Origin: Luteibacter aegosomaticola
Lineage (GTDB): Bacteria; Pseudomonadota; Gammaproteobacteria; Xanthomonadales; Rhodanobacteraceae
DNA: 64,000 nt
Direction: 5' to 3'
Assembly (NCBI RefSeq): GCF_023078475.1
Contig: NZ_CP095741.1
Span: 4,496,501-4,560,500 of the forward strand
The translations under genes were made by a program, and so were the position numbers. Within the stretch, counting starts at the first letter, position 1. Every line of letters starts with the position of its first letter. Of the stretch, positions 1 through 12,892 are shown one piece after another. The notes beneath the pieces were generated by a model that was not told where the DNA came from, did not search any database, and saw only the letters and a list, made by a program, of their open reading frames with translations.

Positions 1-3974
<3,974 letters not shown>

Positions 3975-4165
3975 CTAACGCCTCCTGTGGCATACGGTTG
4001 TGCTGGGACTACAGAAGCGTGCACATGGCCCCGCGACCGAGAACCGGCCGACCATCACATGCACGCGAAGGGCATGACTCCGAAGGTACACACATTTGCC
4101 GCGTTGCGTCAAAGGCGTTTGGACGTCCGAACGAAAACCTCACGTCTCATGCCCCACCAGACCCC

Positions 4166-4309
4166 GTAGGAGCGCGCTTGCGCGCGATCAGCGGCAGGGC
4201 GGAGCGGCTTCCCCGCCCAGGCCCGGACGTCCGGGAAATCGCGCGCAAGCGCGCTCCTACACGGGGCGGGTCCGGTCGCCCGGCGGATCGCGCGCAAGCG
4301 CGCTCCTAC
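4166..4309. repeat. REP array, GTAGGAGCGCGC subtype (one direct, two inverted copies)
   Basis: Three copies of a ~24-bp element that starts GTAGGAGCGCGCTTGCGCGC lie at 4166-4189 (forward), about 4238-4260 and about 4286-4309 (both reverse). Each copy is internally palindromic and carries the GTAG tetranucleotide known from REP elements mobilised by RAYT transposases. The array fills most of the 384-bp divergent gap between gltB and envC; nothing else codes there. No RAYT gene is in the window. Confidence 0.85.
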
Positions 4310-4358
4310 AGGCGCCCGGTCACGGCGGAGGGGTATCGGGATGGGTCATAATCGGGCG

Positions 4359-5534
4359 ATGCGCCCATACCTCCGTCTTCACGCCCTCATCCTAGCCCTT
4401 GCCGCCGCCAGCCTCATTCCCGCCCTGCCCGCCCATGCGGCCCAGGATGGCAAGGCGCGCGCGGAGCAGGACGAGGCCCGGCAGAAGCTGCAGGGGGTCC
4501 GCGAGCAGATCGAATCGCTCACGAAGGATCAGCGGGATACCGCCAACACCCGGGATAGCGCCAATGCCAGCCTGGCGAAAAAGGCCGAGGAAGTCTCTGC
4601 GGCCGCCAAGGCCGTCCGGAATACCGATGGCGAGCTGGCCCAGCGCCAGCACGACCTGGACCAGCTGAACCAGCAGCGGGCCGGCATGCAGGCCGAGCTG
4701 GAGAAGCACAAGGGCGCGCTGGGCGACCTGCTCCGGGCGACGTACACCCTGGGCCGGGGCTCGGACCTCCAGTTGCTGCTCGGCGACGAGGACATCAACC
4801 GGATTTCACGCGCCCTCGCCTACTCGCGCTACTTCCAGGAAAACCGGCTCGAGCGGATCAAGGGCCTGCTCGCGGATCTTTCCCGCCTGCAGGATGTCGA
4901 AAACGCGATTACCGCCGAGCAGGAGAAGCTGGCGGCCACGAAGGCCGAGCGCGAAAAGCGCGCCGGCGACCTGGAACGCCAGCGTACGGAGCAGCAGAAG
5001 CTGGTGGCCCAGGCCGATGCGAAATACAAGGACCAGGCCCAGCGCATGGGTGCCCTGAAGCAGAACGAGCAAGACATGAACGCCCTGGTGGCGAAGCTGC
5101 AGAAGGTGATCGACGATGCCGCGAAGGCGGCCGAACCGGCGCCTGCGCCCAAGGGCGTACCGGCAGGCCCGGCGCTGGGCAACCTGCGCGGCAACCTGCC
5201 CTGGCCCGCCAACGGTCCGGTCCACGCCTTCGGCAACGGCGTGATCATCGTGGCGCCGCGCGGCAGCGAGGTGAAGGCGGTGGCACGCGGGCGCGTGGTC
5301 TTCGCCAACTTCCTGCGCGGCTACGGCATGATGATCATCGTGAACCACGGCAACGGCTTCATGAGCATGTACGGCAACAACGAAACGCTGCTGCACGGCG
5401 TGGGCGACATGGTGGAGGCCGGCGAAGCCGTCGGCACCGCCGCGGCGCCGGCCGGCGACAACGGCGCGTATTTCGAGCTGCGCCAGGGTGGCAAACCCAT
5501 TGATGCGCGCGGCTGGCTAGCGAAAAAGCATTGA
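4359..5534 (+). CDS. envC: EnvC-like murein hydrolase activator (degenerate M23/LytM domain)
   Basis: Periplasmic activator of the AmiA/AmiB-type amidases that split septal peptidoglycan, judged by family. The 391-aa product starts MRPYLRLHALIL with a signal peptide ending near AHA-A. Long Gln/Glu/Lys-rich coiled coil follows (roughly residues 35-240), then a C-terminal LytM domain from GNLPWPANGPV to the end. The M23 metal ligands are absent (no HxxxD or HxH), as in true EnvC, so it should act as an activator and not a hydrolase. The segment between PWP and the IIVAPRGSEV strand looks about a dozen residues shorter than in E. coli EnvC. An ATG at 4341 is an alternative start, but it would put six residues ahead of the signal peptide. 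It overlaps or abuts ctpA. Confidence 0.88.
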   Translation: MRPYLRLHALILALAAASLIPALPAHAAQDGKARAEQDEARQKLQGVREQIESLTKDQRDTANTRDSANASLAKKAEEVSAAAKAVRNTDGELAQRQHDLDQLNQQRAGMQAELEKHKGALGDLLRATYTLGRGSDLQLLLGDEDINRISRALAYSRYFQENRLERIKGLLADLSRLQDVENAITAEQEKLAATKAEREKRAGDLERQRTEQQKLVAQADAKYKDQAQRMGALKQNEQDMNALVAKLQKVIDDAAKAAEPAPAPKGVPAGPALGNLRGNLPWPANGPVHAFGNGVIIVAPRGSEVKAVARGRVVFANFLRGYGMMIIVNHGNGFMSMYGNNETLLHGVGDMVEAGEAVGTAAAPAGDNGAYFELRQGGKPIDARGWLAKKH

Positions 5535-5548
5535 CCACGGAGAAAGGC

Positions 5549-6895
5549 ATGCGCCAGCACCCCCTTCGCATCGCTCTTGCACTGGCCCTCGCCGGTGCGC
5601 TGGCGCTCCCCGCCCAGGCGCAGGAGAAGAAAGCGCCGGTGAAGCAGCCCGACGCGCCCGCCGCGTCCAGCACCACGGCGGCCGCCGTGTCGGCCAAGGC
5701 CGATGATACCGTCGATCTGGAAGACATCCGCAATTTCACGCGGGTGTACCACATCATCCAGCAGGCGTACGTCGAGAAGCTCGACAACAAGAAGATCATG
5801 AAGGCCGCCATCAGCGGCATGCTGCAGAACCTCGATCCGCACAGCGAGTACCTGGACAAGGAAGGCCTGGACGAACTCGACGAGGACACGACCGGCCAGT
5901 ACGGCGGCCTTGGTATCGAGGTGCTCCAGGTCGATGGGCTGCTGAAGATCGTGTCGCCGATCGACGACACACCGGCATCCCGTGCGGGCATCAAGCCAGG
6001 CGACACCATCCTGAAAGTGGACGGCATGGTCGTCGACCAGGAAAACATCGACGACGCGTTCAAAAAGCTGCGCGGCGACCCGGGTTCGAAGGTAGTCCTC
6101 ACCATCCTGCACGAGAAATCCGACAAGCCGATCGACATGCCGCTCACCCGTGAGCGCATCAATGTCACCTCGGTGAAGGTGCGCCAGCTCGACCCGGGCT
6201 ATGTCTACATCCGCCTGAGCCAGTTCCAGGAAGATACGGCGACCGACCTGGAGAAGAAGCTCGGCGATTACATCAAGAAGAACGGCGCGCCGCGTGGCGC
6301 GGTGCTCGACCTGCGCTCCAACCCGGGTGGCCTGCTGACCACGGCGGTGGGCGTAGCCGATGCCTTCCTCGATTCCGGCACCATCGTGACCACCAAGGGC
6401 CGCCTGCCGGATGCGAACCTGCATTTCGACGCGCACCCGGGCGATTTGCTCAACGGCGCGCCCATGGTGATCCTGGCCGATAACGGCACGGCCTCAGCGG
6501 CGGAAATCGTCTCGGGCGCGCTGAAGGATAACCACCGCGCGCTGATCATGGGCCGCCGTACGTTCGGCAAGGGCGTCGTGCAGACGGTGTTGCCGCTCGA
6601 CCAGGACAGCGCGGTGAAGATCACGACGGCGCGCTACTACACGCCGAACGGCACCTCGATCCAGGCCGAGGGCATCAAGCCGGATATCGCGCTCGCCGAT
6701 CTCGCGGTGAACAAGAGCGATACCGCGCCGTCACTGATCGGGTCAGAAGCCGACCTGCCGAACCATCTCGCGAACGAGAAAGCATCGACCGAGGCGAAGA
6801 CCGCCAACGACGATGACGGCAAGCTCGCGATCGAGGATTACGCCCTCTCCCAGGCGCTGAACGTGCTGAAAGGCCTCGCACTCAACCACCGCTAA
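5549..6895 (+). CDS. ctpA: S41 family carboxy-terminal processing peptidase
   Basis: Periplasmic serine protease of the CtpA/Prc type that trims C-termini of envelope proteins. 448 aa: signal peptide MRQHPLRIALALALAGALAL with cleavage after AQA, S41 N-terminal helix region (DLEDIRNFTRVYHIIQQAYV), PDZ domain (YGGLGIEVLQVDGLLKI to about residue 180), then the S41 core with the Ser nucleophile in NGTASAAEIVSGAL and the general-base Lys in RTFGKGVVQT. ATG at 5549 is preferred because GGAG sits 6 nt upstream and the signal peptide begins there; a TTG at 5531 is also open. It lies 14 nt after envC, an association common in proteobacteria, and the two are probably co-transcribed. Confidence 0.93.
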   Translation: MRQHPLRIALALALAGALALPAQAQEKKAPVKQPDAPAASSTTAAAVSAKADDTVDLEDIRNFTRVYHIIQQAYVEKLDNKKIMKAAISGMLQNLDPHSEYLDKEGLDELDEDTTGQYGGLGIEVLQVDGLLKIVSPIDDTPASRAGIKPGDTILKVDGMVVDQENIDDAFKKLRGDPGSKVVLTILHEKSDKPIDMPLTRERINVTSVKVRQLDPGYVYIRLSQFQEDTATDLEKKLGDYIKKNGAPRGAVLDLRSNPGGLLTTAVGVADAFLDSGTIVTTKGRLPDANLHFDAHPGDLLNGAPMVILADNGTASAAEIVSGALKDNHRALIMGRRTFGKGVVQTVLPLDQDSAVKITTARYYTPNGTSIQAEGIKPDIALADLAVNKSDTAPSLIGSEADLPNHLANEKASTEAKTANDDDGKLAIEDYALSQALNVLKGLALNHR

Positions 6896-6909
6896 ACCCC
6901 GCTACCCCT

Positions 6910-7004
6910 GTAGGAGCCCACCCTGTGGGCGACATCTTTCGCGAAAGAGCCACAGACCCTGTGGCGTTACCGCGAACGGCGTCGCCCACAGGGTGGGCTC
7001 CTAC
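6910..7004. repeat. REP doublet (REPIN), GTAGGAGCCCACC subtype
   Basis: Two copies of an element beginning GTAGGAGCCCACCCTGTGGG face each other across about 45 bp that contains TTTCGCGAA-type sequence. The same doublet recurs at 12774, 33976, 35697 and 40409. It sits between the convergent ctpA and orf203 genes and could fold into a long stem-loop. The right-hand GTAG supplies the TAG stop of the gene at 7001-7612. Confidence 0.9.
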
Positions 7005-7612
7005 CAAAATTTCCACCAGGGGCGGGCGGAGCGTGCCATGCGGCGGCGCAGCCGACGGGATGCGGCGCGGGGAATGGCTTCCTGGCCGACTTTCCATGCT
7101 TCAAACGCCGTTACGCCATAGGCACCGGCGCCCAGCTCGTACTCGAACCCGGTGACGGTTTCGGCCAGCTCGACGGGCAGCGCGTGGAAGCAATCGACGT
7201 CTTCGCCGGTGATATCCGCCGCATCCTGCTCGGTCTCGAAGCGGGCGTGCAGGATATCGAACGAGGGCGGCAGTTCGCCGCTGGTCACGAGGACGCGCAC
7301 GCCGCTTTCGCCGTTGTGCTCGACATGCCAGGCTGGTTTGCCGTCCACGTAGGCCGTGGCCACGCTGATCTCGCTTTCGTCCCATTGGACGCCGACCACC
7401 GTGCAGCCCCGCGACAGGGGCAGCAGGGAATCTTCCGTCAGCAACGGGGAGCCAAACCGGGTGATGACGACGAACCAGCCGCTGGGCAGCGCGATAAAGA
7501 GGCCGCGCTGGGCATGGGAGGCCGTCTCGCCGGTGCGGACAAGGTCCAGTTCGGCGAGTACCGCCTCGCCGGCCTTACCTTTTACCGCCAGCCAGCCGCG
7601 ACTCCCGGCCAT
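7001..7612 (-). CDS. Conserved-looking protein of unknown function, fourth gene of tat operon
   Basis: 203-aa soluble protein that I do not recognise. It has no signal peptide or membrane segment; it is acidic through most of its length and ends in an Arg-rich, Trp-rich tail (RRLRRRMARSARPWWKFW). It starts 3 nt after the tatC stop, so it is very probably co-transcribed with tatABC. The stop codon TAG is the first three bases after the G of a REP element's GTAG, so the basic tail may be an extension acquired when the repeat arrived. The coding call rests on length, tight spacing and strand agreement. Confidence 0.7.
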   Translation of the reverse strand: MAGSRGWLAVKGKAGEAVLAELDLVRTGETASHAQRGLFIALPSGWFVVITRFGSPLLTEDSLLPLSRGCTVVGVQWDESEISVATAYVDGKPAWHVEHNGESGVRVLVTSGELPPSFDILHARFETEQDAADITGEDVDCFHALPVELAETVTGFEYELGAGAYGVTAFEAWKVGQEAIPRAASRRLRRRMARSARPWWKFW

Positions 7613-7615
7613 GAC

Positions 7616-8368
7616 TTACTCCCGTTCGGGGGCCTTCAGCAGGAAACGTACCGCCAGCAGGCCCAGCTCGTAGAGCAGGCACATTGGCACAGCGAGCATC
7701 ACCATGGAAAGCAGATCGGGCGGTGTGATGAACGCGGAAATGGCAAAGGCGCCGACGATGGCGTAGCCACGGCCCTTGCTGAGCTTCTCGGCATCGACCA
7801 CGCCGATGGCGGCCAGGATGACCACGGCCACCGGCACCTCGAAGCAGAGGCCGAAGGCGAAGAACATCAGGGTGACGAAATCGAGGTAGTGCGTGATGTC
7901 CGTCATCATCTCCACGCCATCGGGGGTGACGGCGTTGAGGAATTTGAAGGCAGCCGGCATCACCACGAAGTACGCGAAGGCACACCCGGCATAGAACAGC
8001 ACCAGCGAGGCCACCAGCAGCGGCCGCGCCAGGCGCTTTTCATGCCGGTACAGGCCCGGGCTGATGAACGCCCACAGCTGGTACAGGATCATGGGCATGC
8101 TGATGAACAGCGCCACGAAGAACGCGAGCTTCAGCGGGGTGACGAACGGGCTGGCGACCTCGGTGGCGATGAGGTGCGCGCCGTTGGGCATCTTCTCGAC
8201 GAGGGGCCGGGCCAGTTCCGCGTAGAGGTGGTTGGCGAGCGGTACCAGTGCGAGGAGCACCACCAGCAGGACCACGATGGCCCGCATGAGGCGGCTGCGG
8301 AGTTCGACTAGATGGGAGAACAGGCCTTGTTCGAGCTCGTCTTCGGCCGATGGATCAGGTGCGGTCAT
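7616..8368 (-). CDS. tatC: Sec-independent protein translocase TatC
   Basis: Polytopic inner-membrane receptor of the twin-arginine translocation system, which exports folded proteins with an RR signal. 250 aa, the usual size, with six predicted membrane spans and the diagnostic N-terminal HLVELRSRLMRA helix followed by the periplasmic FVTPLKLAFF region and MPMILYQLWAFISPGLY. It overlaps the tatB frame by 14 nt. It works with TatB at the substrate-binding site; TatA forms the pore. Confidence 0.97.
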   Translation of the reverse strand: MTAPDPSAEDELEQGLFSHLVELRSRLMRAIVVLLVVLLALVPLANHLYAELARPLVEKMPNGAHLIATEVASPFVTPLKLAFFVALFISMPMILYQLWAFISPGLYRHEKRLARPLLVASLVLFYAGCAFAYFVVMPAAFKFLNAVTPDGVEMMTDITHYLDFVTLMFFAFGLCFEVPVAVVILAAIGVVDAEKLSKGRGYAIVGAFAISAFITPPDLLSMVMLAVPMCLLYELGLLAVRFLLKAPERE

Positions 8369-8777
8369 GCGGTTCGTTCCGGCCGGGCGCCTCGCCCGGG
8401 TTCAGCGGGAGCATGTCGCGCTCCGGGTCGGGCTCGCGGCGGCCCGCATGGGCGGACTGGGCCTCGCTATACGCATCGCGTACCTGGGCCTCGGTATCGC
8501 GGAACGCCCCGCTGACGCCCTGGCCCGCATCGCGGAAGTTCTTCTGCACATCGTCCTGGGCGGCGCGGGCGCTCTCGGCGGTCTCGCGCAGTGTGCGCTT
8601 GATCTCTTCCGCCTGGATCTCGCGCTCCACCTCGGATTTCACGCTATCCCAGCCATTGCGCACGCGGCGCAGCAGCGCGCCTGCCGTGCGGGCGGCATGG
8701 GGCAGCCGCTCGGGGCCGATGACGATAAGCGCCACCAGCGCGAGCAGCAGCAGTTTGCCGAAGCTGATCTCGATCAT
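8355..8777 (-). CDS. tatB: Sec-independent protein translocase TatB
   Basis: 140 aa. A single N-terminal membrane helix (MIEISFGKLLLLALVALIVIG) with the conserved GPERLP hinge, then a long amphipathic, charged helix (residues ~30-95) and a polar tail. The start MIEISFGKLL is the classic TatB form. It pairs with TatC to bind RR signal peptides. The 3' end overlaps tatC; tatA ends 15 nt upstream. Confidence 0.95.
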   Translation of the reverse strand: MIEISFGKLLLLALVALIVIGPERLPHAARTAGALLRRVRNGWDSVKSEVEREIQAEEIKRTLRETAESARAAQDDVQKNFRDAGQGVSGAFRDTEAQVRDAYSEAQSAHAGRREPDPERDMLPLNPGEAPGRNEPHDRT

Positions 8778-8792
8778 GGCGCGAAACGCCGC

Positions 8793-9035
8793 TTACGGGT
8801 TGCGGTCGTGGGTCTCGGTGCTATCGCGCCGGACATTTTCCTGGGAGGAGGCCGTGTTATCGGCGCGCAGCTTCTCGGCGTCGCGGCGGCGCTGCTCTTC
8901 CTCGTCGCCGCCATCCATGCCTTTCTTGAAGTCGCGCATGGCGCCACCCAGGTCCGAGCCGATGTTACGCAGCTTCTTCGTGCCAAAGATCAGCACGACG
9001 ACGAGCAGCAGGAGGACGATATGGGTAATGCTCAT
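8793..9035 (-). CDS. tatA: Sec-independent protein translocase TatA
   Basis: 80 aa. One membrane helix ([16 protein letters not shown]), the [14 protein letters not shown] hinge and amphipathic helix, and a short charged tail ([15 protein letters not shown]). These are textbook TatA features; the protein oligomerises in the inner membrane to let folded cargo pass. First gene of tatA-tatB-tatC-orf203; the promoter should lie in 9036-9111. Confidence 0.95.
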   Translation of the reverse strand: MSITHIVLLLLVVVLIFGTKKLRNIGSDLGGAMRDFKKGMDGGDEEEQRRRDAEKLRADNTASSQENVRRDSTETHDRNP

Positions 9036-9111
9036 GGAAACCTCGGGGCACCCCCTGGGGCACCGTTTGGGACGGGAGCGGCACCTGGTTCAGGCGCCGC
9101 CCGGGAGGGAC

Positions 9112-9801
9112 TCACTTCTGAGTGTACTCCTCAAGTTTATCCCGGAATGAGACCACCTCGCTTGGTACATTCGTCACACCGCCCTCGAAGATGCGGCGGG
9201 CCGTGATGCCGGGGCCGTAAATCTCCTCGTTGGAATCATCATCGATGCTGATGCGGGAACCATCGAGGGAGATACCGGCAAACAGGCCCTTGGCGCGGGA
9301 ATAGGTGTAGATCTCCGCGTTCATCTTGCCATTGGTGGCAGCCATGGCCGAGCGGCCGACCGGGCCAGCGGCCGCGGAGGCACTGGCGCCCATGGTGAAC
9401 TGGCCATCGATGATCTGGTCGACGCCCTTGTGGGTACGGAACACCAGGATGACGTCGATCGACTGGATGCCGGCCTGGAAGCCCACGCCGGCGGCGGCCG
9501 TGGAGATGAAGTTGGGGTTCGACCACTCGCCGGTGCAGTCGCGGCGCTCGGCGATCACGCCCTCGCCCTTGGCGCCGGAGAAGACGAAACCGCCCTTGAC
9601 CATGCCCGGAATGATGGCCACGGCGCAGGCATTCTTAAGCAGGTCGCCCGGGATCGACTTGTCCGGTGCGTCATTCATCATTTCATCAAGGACGCGCACG
9701 GCCTCGCTGGCCTGCTTGCGCGGGGGATCGGCGGCCTGGGCAGCCATGGAGGGCAGCAGTGCGGCAAGGCCGAGGGCAAGCAGGGAAACGCGTGGGGTCA
9801 T
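9112..9801 (-). CDS. SYLF-domain (Ysc84-like) exported lipid-binding protein
   Basis: 229 aa with a Sec signal peptide (MTPRVSLLALGLAALLPSMA, cleavage near AQA-AD). The remainder fits the SYLF/Ysc84 family: early LLKNACAVAIIPGMVKGGFVFSGAKGEGV, then GFQAGIQSIDVILVF and GASASAAAGPVGRSA, and an SRAKGLFAGISLDGSRI end motif. Family members bind phosphoinositides or other lipids; the role of the bacterial exported version is not settled. It is a separate unit upstream of tatA on the same strand and divergent from hemH. Confidence 0.88.
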   Translation of the reverse strand: MTPRVSLLALGLAALLPSMAAQAADPPRKQASEAVRVLDEMMNDAPDKSIPGDLLKNACAVAIIPGMVKGGFVFSGAKGEGVIAERRDCTGEWSNPNFISTAAAGVGFQAGIQSIDVILVFRTHKGVDQIIDGQFTMGASASAAAGPVGRSAMAATNGKMNAEIYTYSRAKGLFAGISLDGSRISIDDDSNEEIYGPGITARRIFEGGVTNVPSEVVSFRDKLEEYTQK

Positions 9802-9907
9802 CGGTGGCTCCTTTTGAACGCTTTAGGCAGGATCCGTGACACTGTGTTCCGGGAGGCAGGCACCAGCGTATGGCAGACTGCATGGGTCCCCGCGAACACC
9901 GAATCCG

Positions 9908-11029
9908 ATGCCAGGTACCCCGAACTATACCGGCCTGAACGAGCATTCCCATGACCTTCCTGCGAAGGCAGCGGTGCTCCTGGTTAACCTTGGTACACCT
10001 GACGCGCCCACGGCGGCGGCCGTCCGGCCGTATCTCGCCGAATTCCTTGGTGATCCGCGCGTCATCGAGTACCCGCGCCTGCTCTGGAAGCTGATCCTGC
10101 ACGGCGTGATCCTGAGAATCCGCCCCAAGCGCTCGGCCCATGCCTACCAGCGGATCTGGACCACCGAGGGCTCGCCGCTGCGGGTGGGCAGCGAGGCGCT
10201 GGCGGCATCGCTGGGCGCTGAGCTCGCCCGGCGTCGGCCAGGTCCGGTCACCGTCGCGCTGGCCATGCGCTACGGCAAGCCATCGGTGGCCGACACCGTG
10301 GCGAAGCTGCAACGCGAAGGCGTACGCCGTCTGCTGGTGCTCCCGCTCTATCCCCAGTACTCCGGCACCAGCACCGGCAGCGTCTTCGACGCCGTGGCCG
10401 ATACGGTGAAGGGCCTGCGCTGGCCGCCCGAGCTGCGCCAGGTCAACGATTACCACGACGATCCGGCCTATATCGCCGCCCTCGCCGCCAGTGTGCGGGC
10501 TCACTGGGAAGCGAACGGCCGTGGCGAGAAGCTGCTGATGAGCTTCCACGGCATCCCCGAGCGCTACACCCGGGCCGGCGATCCGTATTACTGCCATTGC
10601 CATGCCACCGCGCGCCTGCTGCGCGAAGCGCTGGGCCTGTCCGAGGAAGAAGCCCTTTTCAGCTTCCAGTCTCGCGTGGGGCGCGAACGCTGGCTGCACC
10701 CGTACACCGATGAGACGGTGAAAGCGCTGGGCGCGAAGGGTATCAAGCGCATCGACGTGATCAGCCCAGGCTTCGCCGTCGACTGCCTCGAGACACTGGA
10801 AGAGATCGCCATGCAGAACGCCGATTTCTTCCGCGAAGCGGGCGGCGAGACGCTGAACTACATCCCCTGCCTCAATAGCGCCCCCGACCACGTGGCCGCG
10901 CTCGCCGATCTCGTCCTGAAGCACACCCAGGGCTGGCCGGAATTCGACCCTGCGTACGATCCCGCCGCCGAGGCGGTGAAACTGGCCGCCGCCCGCGAAC
11001 GCGCGCGAAAGGCAGGCGCCGGTGCGTGA
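9908..11029 (+). CDS. hemH: Ferrochelatase
   Basis: Inserts Fe(II) into protoporphyrin IX, the last step of protoheme synthesis. 373 aa. Key motifs: KAAVLLVNLGTPDAP at the N-terminus, active-site His in LMSFHGIPERY, and the catalytic Glu region SPGFAVDCLETLEEI. ATG at 9908 gives a normal ferrochelatase N-terminus; an ATG at 9836 would add 24 unrelated residues. The last 8 nt overlap the next gene, implying co-transcription. It lies close to the ctaA/ctaB heme A genes, a sensible neighbourhood. Confidence 0.95.
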   Translation: MPGTPNYTGLNEHSHDLPAKAAVLLVNLGTPDAPTAAAVRPYLAEFLGDPRVIEYPRLLWKLILHGVILRIRPKRSAHAYQRIWTTEGSPLRVGSEALAASLGAELARRRPGPVTVALAMRYGKPSVADTVAKLQREGVRRLLVLPLYPQYSGTSTGSVFDAVADTVKGLRWPPELRQVNDYHDDPAYIAALAASVRAHWEANGRGEKLLMSFHGIPERYTRAGDPYYCHCHATARLLREALGLSEEEALFSFQSRVGRERWLHPYTDETVKALGAKGIKRIDVISPGFAVDCLETLEEIAMQNADFFREAGGETLNYIPCLNSAPDHVAALADLVLKHTQGWPEFDPAYDPAAEAVKLAAARERARKAGAGA

Positions 11030-11858
11030 GCTGAAGGTTTCGATCCCCGGCATGGAGCTGGGCGGTCTCGCATGGGGTGAGCCGGATGCGGCGCCGTTGC
11101 TTATGGTGCACGGCTGGCTCGATAACGCGGCGAGCTTCGCGTTGCTCGCACCGAAACTCGCCGACCGGTTCCATGTGATCGCCCTGGACCTGCCTGGCCA
11201 CGGGCATTCGGATCACCTGCCCGAATCCACCATCTACCAGCACGTGGACTACGTGCGGGCCGTCCTTGCCGCGGCGGATGCACTCGCCCTGCCCCGGTTC
11301 CATCTGCTCGGGCATTCGCTGGGTGCAGGCGTGACCACGATGCTGGCGGTGGCGGCGCCGGAACGCGTGCGTGCCCTCGCTCTCATCGAAGGTCTTGGCC
11401 CGCTCGGTGACGATGGCTCGCGCACGCTCGATCGTTTCCGCGAGGCCATGGCACTAAAGACCACGGGCAACCGCCCGCTGCGGGTCTTCCCCAGTATCGA
11501 ATCCGCTGCGGACGCACGTGCGCTCGCGAGCGGCCTCGCGCCAGCACTCGGCCGGCACATCGTCGAGCGTGGCCTCAACGCCGTGGAAGGTGGTTTCAGC
11601 TGGCGCAGCGATCCGCGCCTCTCGCGCCCCACCGCTGTGCGCCTGGCGGAAACGCAGGTGATGGCCCTGTTGCTCGGGCTGGCCGCGCCGACGTCGTTGC
11701 TGCTCGCCAACCCCCACCCGCCGTATCTCGAACCGGACGGGCTCCAGGTCCGCATCGATTGCGTGGACAACATCCGCGTCACCCATATGGATGGTGGCCA
11801 CCACCTGCACATGGAACATCCGGACGCGGTGGCGAACTGGGTCCACGCGGCGTTCTGA
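11022..11858 (+). CDS. Alpha/beta-fold hydrolase
   Basis: 278 aa with a GTG start at 11022 inside the end of hemH. It shows the alpha/beta hydrolase landmarks: oxyanion-hole HGW in [24 protein letters not shown], nucleophile Ser in [10 protein letters not shown], and a catalytic His in [12 protein letters not shown] near the C-terminus. The substrate cannot be read from sequence; relatives include MhpC-like hydrolases and serine hydrolase-like proteins. It is followed 1 nt later by the transporter gene, so hemH, this gene and the transporter form one operon. Confidence 0.85.
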   Translation: MRELKVSIPGMELGGLAWGEPDAAPLLMVHGWLDNAASFALLAPKLADRFHVIALDLPGHGHSDHLPESTIYQHVDYVRAVLAAADALALPRFHLLGHSLGAGVTTMLAVAAPERVRALALIEGLGPLGDDGSRTLDRFREAMALKTTGNRPLRVFPSIESAADARALASGLAPALGRHIVERGLNAVEGGFSWRSDPRLSRPTAVRLAETQVMALLLGLAAPTSLLLANPHPPYLEPDGLQVRIDCVDNIRVTHMDGGHHLHMEHPDAVANWVHAAF

Positions 11859-11859
11859 G

Positions 11860-12777
11860 ATGCTGAAGCACATCACGCGCCTGTTCCCGCTGTGGGCGGT
11901 CCTCGTCTCGCTGCTGGCCTATGCGCGGCCCGGTGTGTTCCTGCCCGCCGCACCATGGATCAGCCAGCTGCTGATGCTGGTGATGTTCGGCATGGGCGTC
12001 ACGTTGAGTGTTGGTGATTTCCGTCGCGTACTGCTGCGTCCCGCGCCTGTGTTAGCCGGCACGTTCCTGCACTACCTCGTGATGCCGCTGGCGGCGTGGC
12101 TGTTGGCGAAGGCGTTCCGCATGCCGCCTGACCTCGCGGCTGGCATGGTGCTCGTGGGAAGCGTAGCGAGCGGCACCGCTTCCAACGTGATCATCTACCT
12201 GGCCAAGGGTGACGTTGCGCTGTCGGTAACGCTGTCGTCCGTCTCGGCACTCGTAGGCGTGGTCGCCACGCCGCTGCTGACAAGCCTCTACGTCGACACC
12301 AGCATCAAGCCCGATACGCTTGGCATGCTCGTGAGCATCGTGGAATTGGTGGCGCTGCCGATCGGGCTGGGCCTCATCATCCACCACACGCTGGGCTCGC
12401 TCGTCCGGCGCATTGAACCCGGCCTGCCGCTCTTCTCGATGCTGTGCGTGCTGATCCTGATCGGCATCGTCGTGGCCGGCAGCCAGGCTTCGATCGCCAC
12501 GGTGGGCCTCGTCACCTTCGCCGCCGTGGTGCTGCACAACGCCATCGGCCTGGCCAGCGGTTATTGGGGCGGCAAGCTGTTCCGCTTCGACGAAAGCACC
12601 TGCCGCACGCTGGCTATCGAAGTCGGCATGCAGAACTCCGGCCTGGCCGCGACACTCGGCAAGCTGTACTTCTCGCCCCTCGCCGCGCTGCCCGGGGCGC
12701 TGTTCTCGGTGTGGCACAACCTTTCAGGCTCGTTACTCGCCGGCTACTGGTCCGGCAAACCCACGAAACCCTTGTAG
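11860..12777 (+). CDS. BASS-family (bile acid:sodium symporter-like) transporter
   Basis: 305-aa inner-membrane protein with about ten hydrophobic helices. Family marks: [21 protein letters not shown] in the N-terminal repeat, [24 protein letters not shown] (the crossing-helix and Na-site region) and [18 protein letters not shown] in the C-terminal repeat. Known BASS proteins carry bile acids, pantothenate, pyruvate or other organic anions with Na+; the substrate here is unknown. The ATG at 11860 follows the upstream stop by 1 nt. The stop codon TAG is part of a REP element (GTAGGAG at 12774). Confidence 0.88.
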   Translation: MLKHITRLFPLWAVLVSLLAYARPGVFLPAAPWISQLLMLVMFGMGVTLSVGDFRRVLLRPAPVLAGTFLHYLVMPLAAWLLAKAFRMPPDLAAGMVLVGSVASGTASNVIIYLAKGDVALSVTLSSVSALVGVVATPLLTSLYVDTSIKPDTLGMLVSIVELVALPIGLGLIIHHTLGSLVRRIEPGLPLFSMLCVLILIGIVVAGSQASIATVGLVTFAAVVLHNAIGLASGYWGGKLFRFDESTCRTLAIEVGMQNSGLAATLGKLYFSPLAALPGALFSVWHNLSGSLLAGYWSGKPTKPL

Positions 12778-12867
12778 GAGCCCACCCTGTGGGCGACATC
12801 TTTCGCCCCGCCGCGCAGGCCCTGCGGGTCTTTCGCGAACGGCGTCGCCCACAGGGTGGGCTCCTAC
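12774..12867. repeat. REP doublet (REPIN), GTAGGAGCCCACC subtype
   Basis: Inverted pair as at 6910-7004, but the spacer differs (GCCCCGCCGCGCAGG in place of GCGAAAGAG-type sequence) while the TTTCGCGAACGGCGTC part is kept. It lies between convergent genes. The left GTAG supplies the stop codon of the BASS transporter. Confidence 0.9.
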
Positions 12868-12892
12868 CATGTTGTGGATCGCGAGGCGCCGA

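Noticed and set aside
4166..4309. CRISPR-like short repeats
   Set aside because: Copies are internally palindromic, in mixed orientation, few, and carry the REP GTAG; there are no regular unique spacers and no cas genes.
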